A DNA stretch of 64,000 nt. Origin: Ideonella_A sp963843805. Its GTDB lineage: Bacteria > Pseudomonadota > Gammaproteobacteria > Burkholderiales > Burkholderiaceae_C. The stretch is taken from the NCBI GenBank assembly GCA_963843805.1, contig CAWJLY010000001.1, positions 1,054,001 through 1,118,000 on the forward strand. Direction: 5' to 3'. The translations under genes and the position numbers were made by a program. Numbering within the stretch: the first letter of the stretch is position 1; each line of letters starts with the position of its first letter. This document shows positions 1 to 8,722 of this stretch, in pieces. A model generated the notes under the pieces. The model saw nothing but the letters and a program-made list of their open reading frames with translations, ran no database searches and was not told the origin of the DNA.

Positions 1-178
1 CCAACCCTGCGGCGCTGGCGTCGAAAGTCGTCACGACACGTGCTGCGCCCAGCATCGCCAGGCAAGCAATCAGCGTGATCGGGAATGCCGCGCGGTGCGG
101 CAGGTGGGGCAGCCCGAAACTGACGTAGGCGGCAACGATTGCAAGAATGAGCAAGAGTGCCGGCAAGGTAGTCGCCAT
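1..178 (-). CDS. N-terminal part of a membrane protein (cut by window edge)
   Basis: An ATG at 178 on the minus strand opens a frame that runs off the left edge of the window, giving the first 59 residues. They are hydrophobic: one membrane segment near residues 5-22 and a second near 31-48. No family motif is visible in this piece. In Burkholderiales the genes after sucD often include a membrane O-antigen ligase/polymerase-like protein, which would fit a multi-spanning protein here, but that is only positional inference. No clear Shine-Dalgarno sequence precedes the ATG. The 276 bases between this start and the sucD stop show no gene. Confidence 0.4.
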   Translation of the reverse strand, partial: MATTLPALLLILAIVAAYVSFGLPHLPHRAAFPITLIACLAMLGAARVVTTFDASAAGL

Positions 179-454
179 CGTCGGAACACCAATCAAGAAG
201 CGTCTTCGCTCCGTTCGAGAATCAATCTCTGACAGGCTCGACGACCCGACCAGATCCGTTGGCGCGCACCAGCGCACAAGCTTCGCATACACATCAAGCT
301 TATCGGAACAAATCAGCTCGACTTGATCGTCACCGTGGCTGGCTGTCCTGGCGCGCATGAATCATGGCGGCAATGCGGCCAACCTGCCGGCGAGTACGCA
401 GCCGCCTGCGGGGAATACGCTGGCCCAAGCTTCAAGACGCCGGGACGGCTGCCT

Positions 455-1348
455 TCAGAGCAGGCCCTTCAACAGCTTGCCCATCTCCGACGGGTTGCGG
501 GTGACGGTAAAACCGCACTCCTCCATCACCTGCAGTTTGGCATCGGCCGTGTCAGCGCCACCAGAGATCAGTGCGCCCGCATGCCCCATTCGTTTGCCCG
601 GCGGCGCCGTCACGCCGGCGATGAAGCCGACGATCGGCTTTTTCATGTTGGCCTGGCACCAGCGGGCGGCTTCGGCCTCGTCGGGCCCACCGATTTCGCC
701 GATCATGATCACCGCATCGGTGTCGGGGTCGTCGTTGAACAGCTGCATGATGTCGATGTGCTTCAGACCGTTGATCGGGTCGCCACCGATACCGACCGCG
801 CTCGACTGGCCGATGCCGAGTTCGGTGAGCTGGGCAACCGCCTCATAGGTCAGGGTGCCCGACCGTGACACCACCCCGACACGGCCGGCCTTGTGGATGT
901 GGCCGGGCATGATGCCGATCTTGATTTCATCGGGCGTGATCAACCCGGGGCAGTTCGGCCCGAGCAGCAGCGTCTTCTTGCCGCCTTTGGCCTCTCTGGC
1001 CTTCATGCGATTGCGCACCTCGAGCATGTCGCGAACCGGTATGCCCTCGGTGATGCAGATTGCCAGATCGAGATCGGCCTCGACGGCCTCCCAGATCGCG
1101 GCGGCGGCACCGGCTGGCGGCACATAGATCACGCTGACGGTTGCGCCGGTCGCCTTCGATGCTTCGGCAACGGTTGCATAGATCGGAATGCCCTCGAAAT
1201 CCTCACCGGCTTTTTTCGGGTTGACCCCAGCGACAAAGCAGTTCTTGCCATTGGCATAGTCGCGGCACATGCGGGTGTGGAACTGCCCCGTCTTGCCAGT
1301 GATGCCTTGCGTGATGACCTTGGTATCTTTGTTGATCAGGATGCTCAT
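455..1348 (-). CDS. sucD: Succinyl-CoA synthetase (ADP-forming) alpha subunit
   Basis: The product is 297 residues, the normal length for the alpha subunit, which binds CoA and carries the phosphohistidine of the TCA-cycle enzyme that makes succinate and ATP from succinyl-CoA. The N-terminal CoA-binding Rossmann domain (about 1-130) contains GITGKTGQFH. The ligase domain ends with GKRMGHAGALISGG, where the His near residue 256 is the expected phosphorylated residue. The gene lies 81 bp downstream of sucC on the same strand, and the gap holds a hairpin. Identity is clear from full-length family resemblance. Confidence 0.97.
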   Translation of the reverse strand: MSILINKDTKVITQGITGKTGQFHTRMCRDYANGKNCFVAGVNPKKAGEDFEGIPIYATVAEASKATGATVSVIYVPPAGAAAAIWEAVEADLDLAICITEGIPVRDMLEVRNRMKAREAKGGKKTLLLGPNCPGLITPDEIKIGIMPGHIHKAGRVGVVSRSGTLTYEAVAQLTELGIGQSSAVGIGGDPINGLKHIDIMQLFNDDPDTDAVIMIGEIGGPDEAEAARWCQANMKKPIVGFIAGVTAPPGKRMGHAGALISGGADTADAKLQVMEECGFTVTRNPSEMGKLLKGLL

Positions 1349-1393
1349 GATGTGCTTCGGTTTGCTCTGGCCAATGAGGTTGGCCTGGATTTT

Positions 1394-1419
1394 GTAGGGG
1401 CGGCCTCAGCCGCTCCTAC
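1394..1419. repeat. Palindromic hairpin in the sucC-sucD gap
   Basis: Two 11-base arms, GTAGGGGCGGC (1394-1404) and GCCGCTCCTAC (1409-1419), face each other across a 4-base loop with one mismatch. The arm sequence resembles the GTAGGAGCGGC-type REP palindromes common in gammaproteobacteria. Placed between two subunit genes, it could stabilise the upstream sucC message or lower sucD expression. No T-run follows, so it is not a classical terminator. Confidence 0.55.
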
Positions 1420-1429
1420 CCGTCGATCT

Positions 1430-2593
1430 TCACTTCTTCAGCGCTGCCATCACGGCACGGGCAGCATCGGCCATCGATTCGGCCGTGATGATCGGCAGGC
1501 CTGAATCCTTCAGCATCTTCTTGCCGAGCTCTTCGTTGGTGCCCTTCATTCGCACGACCAGCGGGACATTCAAATTGACCGCCTTGCAGGCGGCGATCAC
1601 GCCTTCGGCAATCGTGTCGCAGCGCATGATGCCGCCGAAAATGTTGACCAGGATCGCCTTGACCTTCGGGTTGCCGAGCATGATCTTGAATGCCTCGGTG
1701 ACCTTTTCGGCCGTCGCGCCACCGCCAACGTCCAGAAAGTTGGCCGGCTCGCCACCGAACAACTTGATGGTGTCCATCGTCGCCATCGCCAGGCCCGCAC
1801 CATTGACCAGGCAGCCGATATTGCCATCGAGCTGGATATAGGCCAGATCGAACTTGCTGGCTTCGATTTCAGCCGGATCTTCTTCGTCGAGGTCACGGTA
1901 GGCGGTGATTTCGGGGTGGCGAAACAAGGCGTTGCTGTCGAAATTGAACTTCGCATCAAGCGCCTTGATCTGGCCGTTGCCTTCGAGGATCAGCGGATTG
2001 ATCTCGGCCAGCGAGCAATCGGTCTCCATGTAGCATTTGTAGAGCTTCTTCAAGACATCGATCGCCTGCTCCTGCGATGCCGAGGGAATGCCGATGCCGC
2101 CCGCCAGCTCGCGGCCCTGTTCGTCGGTCAACCCGATCGCCGGGTCGACGAAAACCTTGAGGATCTTTTCCGGTGTCGAGTGCGCCACTTCCTCGATGTC
2201 CATGCCACCTTCGCTCGACGCCATCAGCGCGACCTGCTGCGTGGCCCGGTCGGTGACGGCAGCCACGTAGTACTCGTGCTGGATATCAGCACCTTCCTCG
2301 ATCAGCAGGCGACGCACCAGCTGACCTCCGGGCCCGGTCTGGTGGGTCTTCAGCTGCATGCCGAGAATCTCACCGGCAATCTTCTGCACCTCGTCGAGCG
2401 AGCGCGCCAGTTTGACACCGCCGCCTTTGCCGCGACCGCCCGCGTGGATCTGCGCCTTCACGACCCACACCGGGCCGCCCAGCTTCTGCGCTGCCTCGAA
2501 CGCCTCGTGGACGCTGAACGCCGGATAACCACGCGGAACGGGGACACCGAACTGGCGCAGGATTTCCTTGCCTTGGTACTCGTGAATTTTCAT
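1430..2593 (-). CDS. sucC: Succinyl-CoA synthetase (ADP-forming) beta subunit
   Basis: The 387-residue product matches the beta-subunit length. It opens with MKIHEYQGKEILRQFGVPVP and an ATP-grasp domain (about 1-240) that binds the nucleotide. The C-terminal ligase domain contains FLDVGGGATAEKV and FGGIMRCDTIAEG. With the sucD product it forms the TCA-cycle complex. The ATG at 2593 follows a purine-rich AAGAGAA stretch. The gene order recX, DUF2889 gene, sucC, sucD on one strand is the usual arrangement in Burkholderiales. The frame is intact. Confidence 0.97.
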   Translation of the reverse strand: MKIHEYQGKEILRQFGVPVPRGYPAFSVHEAFEAAQKLGGPVWVVKAQIHAGGRGKGGGVKLARSLDEVQKIAGEILGMQLKTHQTGPGGQLVRRLLIEEGADIQHEYYVAAVTDRATQQVALMASSEGGMDIEEVAHSTPEKILKVFVDPAIGLTDEQGRELAGGIGIPSASQEQAIDVLKKLYKCYMETDCSLAEINPLILEGNGQIKALDAKFNFDSNALFRHPEITAYRDLDEEDPAEIEASKFDLAYIQLDGNIGCLVNGAGLAMATMDTIKLFGGEPANFLDVGGGATAEKVTEAFKIMLGNPKVKAILVNIFGGIMRCDTIAEGVIAACKAVNLNVPLVVRMKGTNEELGKKMLKDSGLPIITAESMADAARAVMAALKK

Positions 2594-2651
2594 GGGCGTT
2601 CTCTTGCAGGGAGGAAGGAGAAGTCAATCACACCGGTCAGCACTGAAAAGC

Positions 2652-3233
2652 TCAGCGCTGCGGGTCGATCTCGAGGTCGGCATCCGTACGGCGATGCCAG
2701 CGGGGATAGAACAAACGGACGACGTCGCCTTGTGCGCGCAGCGCCTGGCAACGATCGATCTGAAATGGCGGTTCACCGGCCTTTCCCGCCTCATTGGTAT
2801 CAAGAACATCACCGGCAAACGCCTGGATTACCGCGGTGGGCAGAATGCGACAAAGCTCGGTCAGATGGGTGCATCCCAGCGTGCCCCCCAATCGGTCACT
2901 GACTGCCTGACGAAAGCCGCGGAGCAGGTTCAAACCAGTCAGCTTTTGATACGGATCACCGTATCCATCGCACTGTCCCGGATAAGGCATCCACAATGAC
3001 AACGAGCCGGCATCGAGGATGTCGAACGACTCGTTGATGACCAGCCGCAGCGACATGTCATGGATCGGCGTACCAGCGGCACGGGTTTTGCCCGCCAGCT
3101 CGACGTCTCGCGTCTTGACGTCGGTCAGATGCGCGTCGACCTCCCACAAACCGTCGCCGCGCAAAAACACCTGCACGTCGAGGCTGCGGCGGTGGCGGAG
3201 TTGGCGTTCGGGTGACGACGACGGCAAGGCCAT
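2652..3233 (-). CDS. DUF2889 family protein
   Basis: The frame is open from 3356, but the ATG at 3233 gives a 193-residue protein that begins just before the conserved part, so I chose that start; no strong Shine-Dalgarno sequence is visible at either. The sequence has the family pattern: an early FLRGDGLWEVDAHLTD block, GTPIHDMSLRLVIN, and a later NLLRGFRQAVSDRLGGTLGC stretch with conserved HLTEL. The function of DUF2889 is unknown. The family is often found beside recX or sucC in betaproteobacteria, as here. There is no signal peptide, so it is probably cytoplasmic. Confidence 0.75.
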   Translation of the reverse strand: MALPSSSPERQLRHRRSLDVQVFLRGDGLWEVDAHLTDVKTRDVELAGKTRAAGTPIHDMSLRLVINESFDILDAGSLSLWMPYPGQCDGYGDPYQKLTGLNLLRGFRQAVSDRLGGTLGCTHLTELCRILPTAVIQAFAGDVLDTNEAGKAGEPPFQIDRCQALRAQGDVVRLFYPRWHRRTDADLEIDPQR

Positions 3234-3417
3234 GGAAAGGCGAGCGGGCAGGCGCTGGGCGGCGTGAAGACTGGGCGACGAGTTCGTCCGACGGTGTCGC
3301 GGCCTTTGGGGACCGAACCATCGCGGGCCGCCAATGTAGCATGCTGCAATGCACAAGCCGACCGTCGGTGACCGCCACGTCGTGCGTGACGCGCCTCGGC
3401 TCCGGTCACCCCAACGG

Positions 3418-4020
3418 TCAGTCCGCGTCGTCGCAGACGGCGGCTGCCGCCGAACAGCGCGGTACGACGCGCCGAATGACTTCAGCCGAAAAGCCGCGCC
3501 CGTTCAGAAACCGCGCCTGTCGGGCCGCTTCATGTGGGTTGACAGGAGGTAACCTGAATCGGCGCTGCCAGACGGCGCGCGCCCGCTCGAGTTCGCTCGA
3601 GCGTAAGGCTTGCAAGACCTGCGGCGGCAGATCGAGCCCATGACGTGCCAATTCCTGCTCGATGCGGGCCACTCCGAGACGGGTTGATCGAACATTGACC
3701 CGCGAGGCGACGAAGCGTTGATCGTCGAGATAGCCGCGTTCGAGCAGCCATTCGACCACCTCGTCAACCTGATTCGCCGCGTCAGTGGATGGCGACTGTG
3801 TCGACGCGTAACGCTGGTTGAGCGATGGCCCTTCGCCCGGCGGCGACGTACCCGGGATTTCATCAGCACCGACGGCTGGCGACCGACCGGCCTTGGCCTG
3901 CGCTCGCCGCGCCTGATCCTGCAAGCGGCGCAGCAGTCGCAGGCGCAATTCGCGCTCGCTGTATTCGCGCTGGGCAAGCCAGCTCACGGCCTGCGCACGC
4001 AAAGACAACGGTTTGTGCAT
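3418..4020 (-). CDS. recX: Regulatory protein RecX
   Basis: The 200-residue protein starts 18 bp downstream of the recA stop, the standard position for the modulator that inhibits RecA filament growth. The first three-helix repeat (SWLAQREYSERELRLRLLRR) and the second (WLLERGYLDDQRFVASRV) are clear. Between them, at about residues 36-82, lies a Ser/Pro/Gly-rich low-complexity insert that makes this RecX longer than the usual 150 or so residues. It is likely co-transcribed with recA and therefore SOS-induced. Confidence 0.9.
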   Translation of the reverse strand: MHKPLSLRAQAVSWLAQREYSERELRLRLLRRLQDQARRAQAKAGRSPAVGADEIPGTSPPGEGPSLNQRYASTQSPSTDAANQVDEVVEWLLERGYLDDQRFVASRVNVRSTRLGVARIEQELARHGLDLPPQVLQALRSSELERARAVWQRRFRLPPVNPHEAARQARFLNGRGFSAEVIRRVVPRCSAAAAVCDDAD

Positions 4021-4038
4021 GCTCGCGCGCAGCCAGGG

Positions 4039-5127
4039 TCAGCCCGCTTTGGCAACCGCCTTGATCTTGGGTCCCGCGGCGTCGGTGTCGGCATGTCCGA
4101 CAGCCCCCGGCAGCAACGGAATACCCATCTCGGCGCGAACCTTGTTTTCAATTTCGGTTGCCAGCGTGGCGTTTTCGCGCAGGAACTCACGCGAATTGTC
4201 TTTGCCCTGGCCGATCTTTTCGCCGAGGTAGGAATACCAGGCACCGCTTTTTTCGAGCACCCTGGCCGCAACACCCATATCGATGATTTCACCTTCGCGG
4301 CTGATGCCCTCGCCGTAGAGGATGTCGAACTCGGCCGTCTTGAACGGCGGCGCCACCTTGTTCTTGACGACCTTGACCTTCGTTTCGTTGCCGATCACCT
4401 CTTCGCCGCGCTTGATGCTGCCGATGCGGCGGATATCCAGTCGAACCGACGCATAGAACTTCAGCGCATTGCCGCCGGTGGTGGTTTCGGGCGAACCGAA
4501 CATCACGCCGATCTTCATGCGGATCTGGTTGATGAAGATGACCATGGTGTTGGTCTTCTTGATCGTGCCGGTCAGCTTGCGCAATGCCTGGCTCATCAGG
4601 CGAGCCTGCAGACCGGGCAGCGAATCGCCCATCTCGCCTTCGATTTCGGCTTTCGGGGTCAATGCCGCGACTGAATCGATCACGACCAGATCGACCGACC
4701 CGGACCGCACCAGCGCATCGACGATTTCCAGCGCTTGTTCGCCGGTATCGGGCTGGCTGATCAGCAGTTCTTGCAGGTTGACGCCGAGTTTTTGCGCATA
4801 AGCGGTATCCAGTGCATGCTCAGCGTCGATGAATGCACAGGTACCGCCGAGCGCCTGCATCTCGGCCACCACCTGCAGGGTCAGCGTGGTCTTGCCACTC
4901 GATTCGGGGCCATAGATCTCGACCACGCGCCCTCGCGGCAAACCACCAACGCCAAGTGCAATGTCGAGGCCCAGCGAGCCGGTCGAGACCACCTCGATAT
5001 CGTCGATCACCTCGCCTTCGCCAAGGCGCATGATCGAGCCCTTGCCGAACTGTTTTTCGATCTGCATCAATGCAGCTTGCAGCGCCTTGGCTTTTTCGGT
5101 ATTCAGTGCTTTGACAGGTGCGTCCAT
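4039..5127 (-). CDS. recA: Recombinase RecA
   Basis: The product is 362 residues, full length for RecA, the ATP-dependent strand-exchange protein and SOS co-protease. Visible landmarks are the Walker A loop GPESSGKTTLT near residues 70-80, the FIDAEHALD segment, the L1/L2 region ending in FINQIRMKIGVMFG, and the C-terminal tail. The start is preceded by CGGAGACCGCC, a good ribosome binding site. A LexA box overlaps the promoter. recX follows directly. Confidence 0.98.
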   Translation of the reverse strand: MDAPVKALNTEKAKALQAALMQIEKQFGKGSIMRLGEGEVIDDIEVVSTGSLGLDIALGVGGLPRGRVVEIYGPESSGKTTLTLQVVAEMQALGGTCAFIDAEHALDTAYAQKLGVNLQELLISQPDTGEQALEIVDALVRSGSVDLVVIDSVAALTPKAEIEGEMGDSLPGLQARLMSQALRKLTGTIKKTNTMVIFINQIRMKIGVMFGSPETTTGGNALKFYASVRLDIRRIGSIKRGEEVIGNETKVKVVKNKVAPPFKTAEFDILYGEGISREGEIIDMGVAARVLEKSGAWYSYLGEKIGQGKDNSREFLRENATLATEIENKVRAEMGIPLLPGAVGHADTDAAGPKIKAVAKAG

Positions 5128-5150
5128 GGCGGTCTCCGTTAGTTGACACG

Positions 5151-5179
5151 ATTATCGCAAAGACTGGATGTTTGTACAG
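5151..5179 (-). promoter_or_regulatory. recA promoter with LexA (SOS) box
   Basis: On the minus strand CTGTACAAACATCCAG (5164-5179) matches the SOS box pattern CTGT-N8-ACAG with one mismatch. A -10-like GATAAT lies at 5151-5156, and a weak -35 (CTGTAC, 5174-5179) overlaps the box with 17-bp spacing. LexA bound here would block RNA polymerase, the classical arrangement for recA. Confidence 0.75.
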
Positions 5180-5323
5180 GGTTTTATGGTCTTTTGAGGC
5201 AACTCCCCCAACAGAAGGGGGTGCCGCCCGCCTGCATCGTTGTCGCCGGATTCCGATCCCGTCAGGTCCTAGAATCGTTGCAGAGCCTGGGTGACCCGCC
5301 TACCTTGCCCCACGGAGAGCCCG

Positions 5324-6004
5324 ATGCGCATCCTGATCGCCGAAGATGATCAAGTGCTCGCCGATGGCCTGCTGCGGTCGTTGCGCAGCAGTGGCTATTC
5401 GGTTGACCATGTCGGCAGTGGCAGCGAAGCCGATGCGGCGCTGGCCTCGCACGAATTCGATTTGCTGATTCTCGACCTCGGCTTGCCGCGACTGCACGGC
5501 CTCGAGGTATTGCGCAAGTTGCGCGGCCGTGGCAACAGCACGCCGGTGCTGATCCTGACCGCGGCAGACAGCATCGAGCAGCGTGTCAAAGGTCTGGATC
5601 TGGGCGCTGACGACTACATGGCCAAGCCGTTTTCCCTGCAGGAACTCGAAGCCCGGGTGCGTGCCTTGACGCGACGCGGCCTGGGCAGTGCTGCGACCCT
5701 GATCAAGCACGGGCCCTTGAGTTTCGATTCGACCGGGCGAGTGGCCTACATCAACGATCAGATGATCGAACTGTCGGCGCGCGAACTGAGTCTGCTCGAA
5801 GTGCTGCTGCAACGCACCGGGCGGCTGGTCAGCAAGGATCAGCTCGTCGAGCGCTTGTGCGAGTGGGGCGAAGAAGTCAGCAACAACGCAATCGAGGTCT
5901 ATATTCATCGCCTGCGCAAGAAGATCGAGCAAGGGCCGGTGCGCATCGCGACCGTCCGTGGCCTCGGCTATTGCCTTGAAAAGATCGTCGACCGGGTTGC
6001 TTGA
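5324..6004 (+). CDS. OmpR/TctD-type response regulator
   Basis: The ATG at 5324 follows CGGAGAGCCCG and gives 226 residues. The N-terminal receiver domain has the acidic pair E7/D8/D9, the phosphoacceptor D51 in LLILDLGLPR, and K at ADDYMAKPF. The C-terminal winged-helix DNA-binding domain (about 125-220) ends in RGLGYCLE, typical of OmpR/PhoB regulators. It overlaps the following kinase gene by about 8 bp, so the two form one operon. Sequence style is closest to TctD/QseB-like regulators; the signal is unknown. Confidence 0.9.
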   Translation: MRILIAEDDQVLADGLLRSLRSSGYSVDHVGSGSEADAALASHEFDLLILDLGLPRLHGLEVLRKLRGRGNSTPVLILTAADSIEQRVKGLDLGADDYMAKPFSLQELEARVRALTRRGLGSAATLIKHGPLSFDSTGRVAYINDQMIELSARELSLLEVLLQRTGRLVSKDQLVERLCEWGEEVSNNAIEVYIHRLRKKIEQGPVRIATVRGLGYCLEKIVDRVA

Positions 6005-7514
6005 GATCGGCATCAAGCGCAAGCGCAAGCGCGAGCAGGTCTCGCTGTTCGGGGAGATCCTCGATTGGATGCTGGCGCCGTTGTTGCTGCTTTGGCCGAT
6101 GAGCGTGTTGCTGACCTGGCTGGTCGCGCAGGGTATTGCCAACAAGCCGTTCGACCGCGAGCTCGGCGACAAGGCGGCGATGCTGGCCCGCGGGGTCAGA
6201 TTCGAGGCGGCGACCGCCCAGGCTCCAACCGCCAGCTTCGTGATGCCGGCAGCCACTGCGGAATGGTTGCACGCAACAGCCGACGAGCAAAACCACTTCC
6301 AGATCCTCGGACTTGGCGGCGAGTTTCTGGCCGGCGAGCGATCATTGCCCCCGCCGCTCGACGAGCAGCGGGCGTTGCCCGGCGAACTGCGCTTTCGCGA
6401 CGCCATGCTGAAGTCTGAAGCCGTGCGTGTTGCCTATATCTGGATCGACGGCGAAGTCGCCGCCGGGCAGGTTCAGCCGCTGGTACAGGTGGCCGAGCCG
6501 ACCGGCAAGCGGTCGCGGCTGGCCGCCGAGATCATCAAAGGTGTGATCGTGCCGCAGTTCGTGATCCTGCCGATCGCGGTGCTGCTGGTCTGGCTGGCGC
6601 TGGCCAGAGGAATATCGCCGCTGAACGAGTTGCAGCAACATATCCGCCGCCGTGCCAGTGACGATCTGAGCCCGATCAACGAGCGCGAAGCGCCCGAGGA
6701 GGTGTCACCGCTGGTTCGCGCGATCAACGACCTGCTGGCCCGGCTCGATCAATCGATGCGCTCGCAAAAGCAGTTCATCGCCGACGCCGCGCACCAGCTG
6801 AAGACGCCGCTGGCCGGGCTGCACACACAAGCCGAACTGGCGCAGCGTGCATTGCAGGCAGCGCAGCCGGACACCGAACAGATCAGCCGGTCGTTGCAGC
6901 AGATTGCGCGGTCGAGTCACCGGGCGACACACATGGTGAACCAGTTGCTGGCCATGGCGCGGGCCGAAAACAAGACCCACCACGCAGGCATCGAGTTGAT
7001 CGATCTGGCCCGGCTGGCGCGTGAGAGCGTTCAGGATTTTGTTCCCCGCGCAATGGACAAGCGGATCGACCTCGGCTACGAAGGTCCGGAATCGGGCGAG
7101 TCGACATTCCGGGTCGCCGGGCATTCGCTGCTGCTGCGCGAGCTGCTCGGCAATCTGGTCGACAACGCCTTGCTCTACACGCCTGCCGGAGGAACAGCGA
7201 CGGTGCGGGTCACCGAAGATCCGTTCGGTCAGGTCGTCGTGCTGCAGGTCGAAGATTCAGGGCCGGGGATCGCAGCGGCCGACCGCGAACAGGTTTTCCA
7301 GCCGTTTTTCCGCTCGCTCGACACCGGAGTCGACGGATCGGGGCTGGGATTGGCGATCGTCAGCGAAATCGCCCGACAGCATGGCGTCGACGTCGAACTG
7401 GCAGACGCCAACCTTCGCCATCGTGCGGGGTTGAGCGACCATGCCGGCGTCATCTTCGGGCCGGGGGCGCTGTTCACGTTGCGCTTCAAGACCGCCGCTC
7501 CTGACGCGAACTGA
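5997..7514 (+). CDS. TctE/QseC-like sensor histidine kinase
   Basis: I use the TTG at 5997, which overlaps the regulator stop and puts a short basic tail (KRKRKR) before the first membrane helix; a GTG at 5958 is an alternative. The protein of about 505 residues has TM1 (about 24-47), a periplasmic domain, TM2 (about 182-205), a HAMP linker, a HisKA box with the phosphoacceptor His near 266 in AHQLKTPLAG, and a HATPase domain with N-box (LVDNALLY), DSGPGI and GLGLAIV. It is the cognate partner of the preceding regulator. The ligand cannot be told from sequence. Confidence 0.9.
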   Translation: MLEIGIKRKRKREQVSLFGEILDWMLAPLLLLWPMSVLLTWLVAQGIANKPFDRELGDKAAMLARGVRFEAATAQAPTASFVMPAATAEWLHATADEQNHFQILGLGGEFLAGERSLPPPLDEQRALPGELRFRDAMLKSEAVRVAYIWIDGEVAAGQVQPLVQVAEPTGKRSRLAAEIIKGVIVPQFVILPIAVLLVWLALARGISPLNELQQHIRRRASDDLSPINEREAPEEVSPLVRAINDLLARLDQSMRSQKQFIADAAHQLKTPLAGLHTQAELAQRALQAAQPDTEQISRSLQQIARSSHRATHMVNQLLAMARAENKTHHAGIELIDLARLARESVQDFVPRAMDKRIDLGYEGPESGESTFRVAGHSLLLRELLGNLVDNALLYTPAGGTATVRVTEDPFGQVVVLQVEDSGPGIAAADREQVFQPFFRSLDTGVDGSGLGLAIVSEIARQHGVDVELADANLRHRAGLSDHAGVIFGPGALFTLRFKTAAPDAN

Positions 7515-7564
7515 AACCGTCGGCCTGGCGTGCAGCAAAGCCTGCGCCCGAGTCAGGCGCGTCG

Positions 7565-8722
7565 TCAGCTCTGGACCAAACGACGGCTCTTCGCGATCGA
7601 CATCAGGATTCCCAGGCTCAAGCCGAGCATGATCATTGCGGTGCCGCCATAACTGATGAAGGGCAGCGGGACGCCGACCACCGGCAGGATGCCGCTGACC
7701 ATTCCCATGTTGACAAAGGCATAGGTAAAGAAACTCAGCGTGATCGCCCCTGCCAGCAGCCGCGTGAAAACCGTCGGCGCGTCAGAGGCAATCACCAGGC
7801 CGCGAAAGATCATGAACAGGAAGACGACCAGCAGCAACAGACAGCCGATCAGACCGAACTCTTCGGCGAAAGCAGCAAATACGAAATCGGTGGTGCGCTC
7901 CGGGATGAACTCGAGATGGGTCTGGGTGCCTTTCATGAAGCCTTTGCCATCAAGGCCGCCGCTGCCGATCGCGATCATCCCCTGGATGATGTGAAACCCC
8001 TTGCCGAGCGGATCGGTCGAAGGGTCGAGCAGCGTGCATATACGGTTCTTCTGATAAGCACGCAACAGCGGCCATTCGACATCGGGCTGACAGATGTTGT
8101 CGCCGGTAACGACCAGCGCACCGATCGCCAGCGCAATGCCGATCAGCACCGGCGCAATCAGCCGCCAGGACAGGCCGGCGAAAAACATCACGTACAGCCC
8201 GGTCGACAAGACCAGCAGCGCGGTGCCCAGGTCGGGTTGCTTGACGATCAAGGCCACCGGCAGCGCCAGCAGCAGCAAGGCCACGAAAAAATCGGCAACC
8301 TGCAACTGTCCCTCGCGACGCTGGAACCACCAGGCCAGCATCAGCGGGGTGGCGATCTTCATGATCTCGCTCGGCTGGATCACCGTGACTCGCAGGTCCA
8401 GCCAGCGGGTCGCGCCTTTTTTGGTGATGCCGAAGATCGCCGTGATGATCAGCAACGTGATGCCGATGGTGTAGAGCGGGACCGCCAGCGTCATCAACCG
8501 CTGCGGCGGTACCTGGGCCATCATGAACAGGATGCCGGCAGCCAGCAACATGTTGCGACCATGATCGACAAAACGGGTTCCATGATCGAAGCCGACCGAA
8601 TACATCGTCAGCAATCCGGCTGCGCTGAGCAACACGAGCCCGACCAGCAGCGGGCCGTCGAAGCCGCTGAAGATCGGCGTCAGGCGCTGCAGCAGCGAGG
8701 GTCGGTCGAATGCGATGTTCAT
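7565..8722 (-). CDS. rodA: Rod-shape glycosyltransferase RodA (MrdB)
   Basis: The 385-residue SEDS-family membrane protein has about ten membrane segments and the hallmark IQPSEIMKIATPLMLAWW and GGTAMIMLG blocks. RodA polymerises lipid II glycan strands during cell elongation together with the class B PBP2. Its ATG overlaps the mrdA stop by 4 bases (ATGA), indicating translational coupling. It is the last gene of the mreBCD-mrdA-rodA operon and converges with the histidine kinase gene. Confidence 0.95.
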   Translation of the reverse strand: MNIAFDRPSLLQRLTPIFSGFDGPLLVGLVLLSAAGLLTMYSVGFDHGTRFVDHGRNMLLAAGILFMMAQVPPQRLMTLAVPLYTIGITLLIITAIFGITKKGATRWLDLRVTVIQPSEIMKIATPLMLAWWFQRREGQLQVADFFVALLLLALPVALIVKQPDLGTALLVLSTGLYVMFFAGLSWRLIAPVLIGIALAIGALVVTGDNICQPDVEWPLLRAYQKNRICTLLDPSTDPLGKGFHIIQGMIAIGSGGLDGKGFMKGTQTHLEFIPERTTDFVFAAFAEEFGLIGCLLLLVVFLFMIFRGLVIASDAPTVFTRLLAGAITLSFFTYAFVNMGMVSGILPVVGVPLPFISYGGTAMIMLGLSLGILMSIAKSRRLVQS

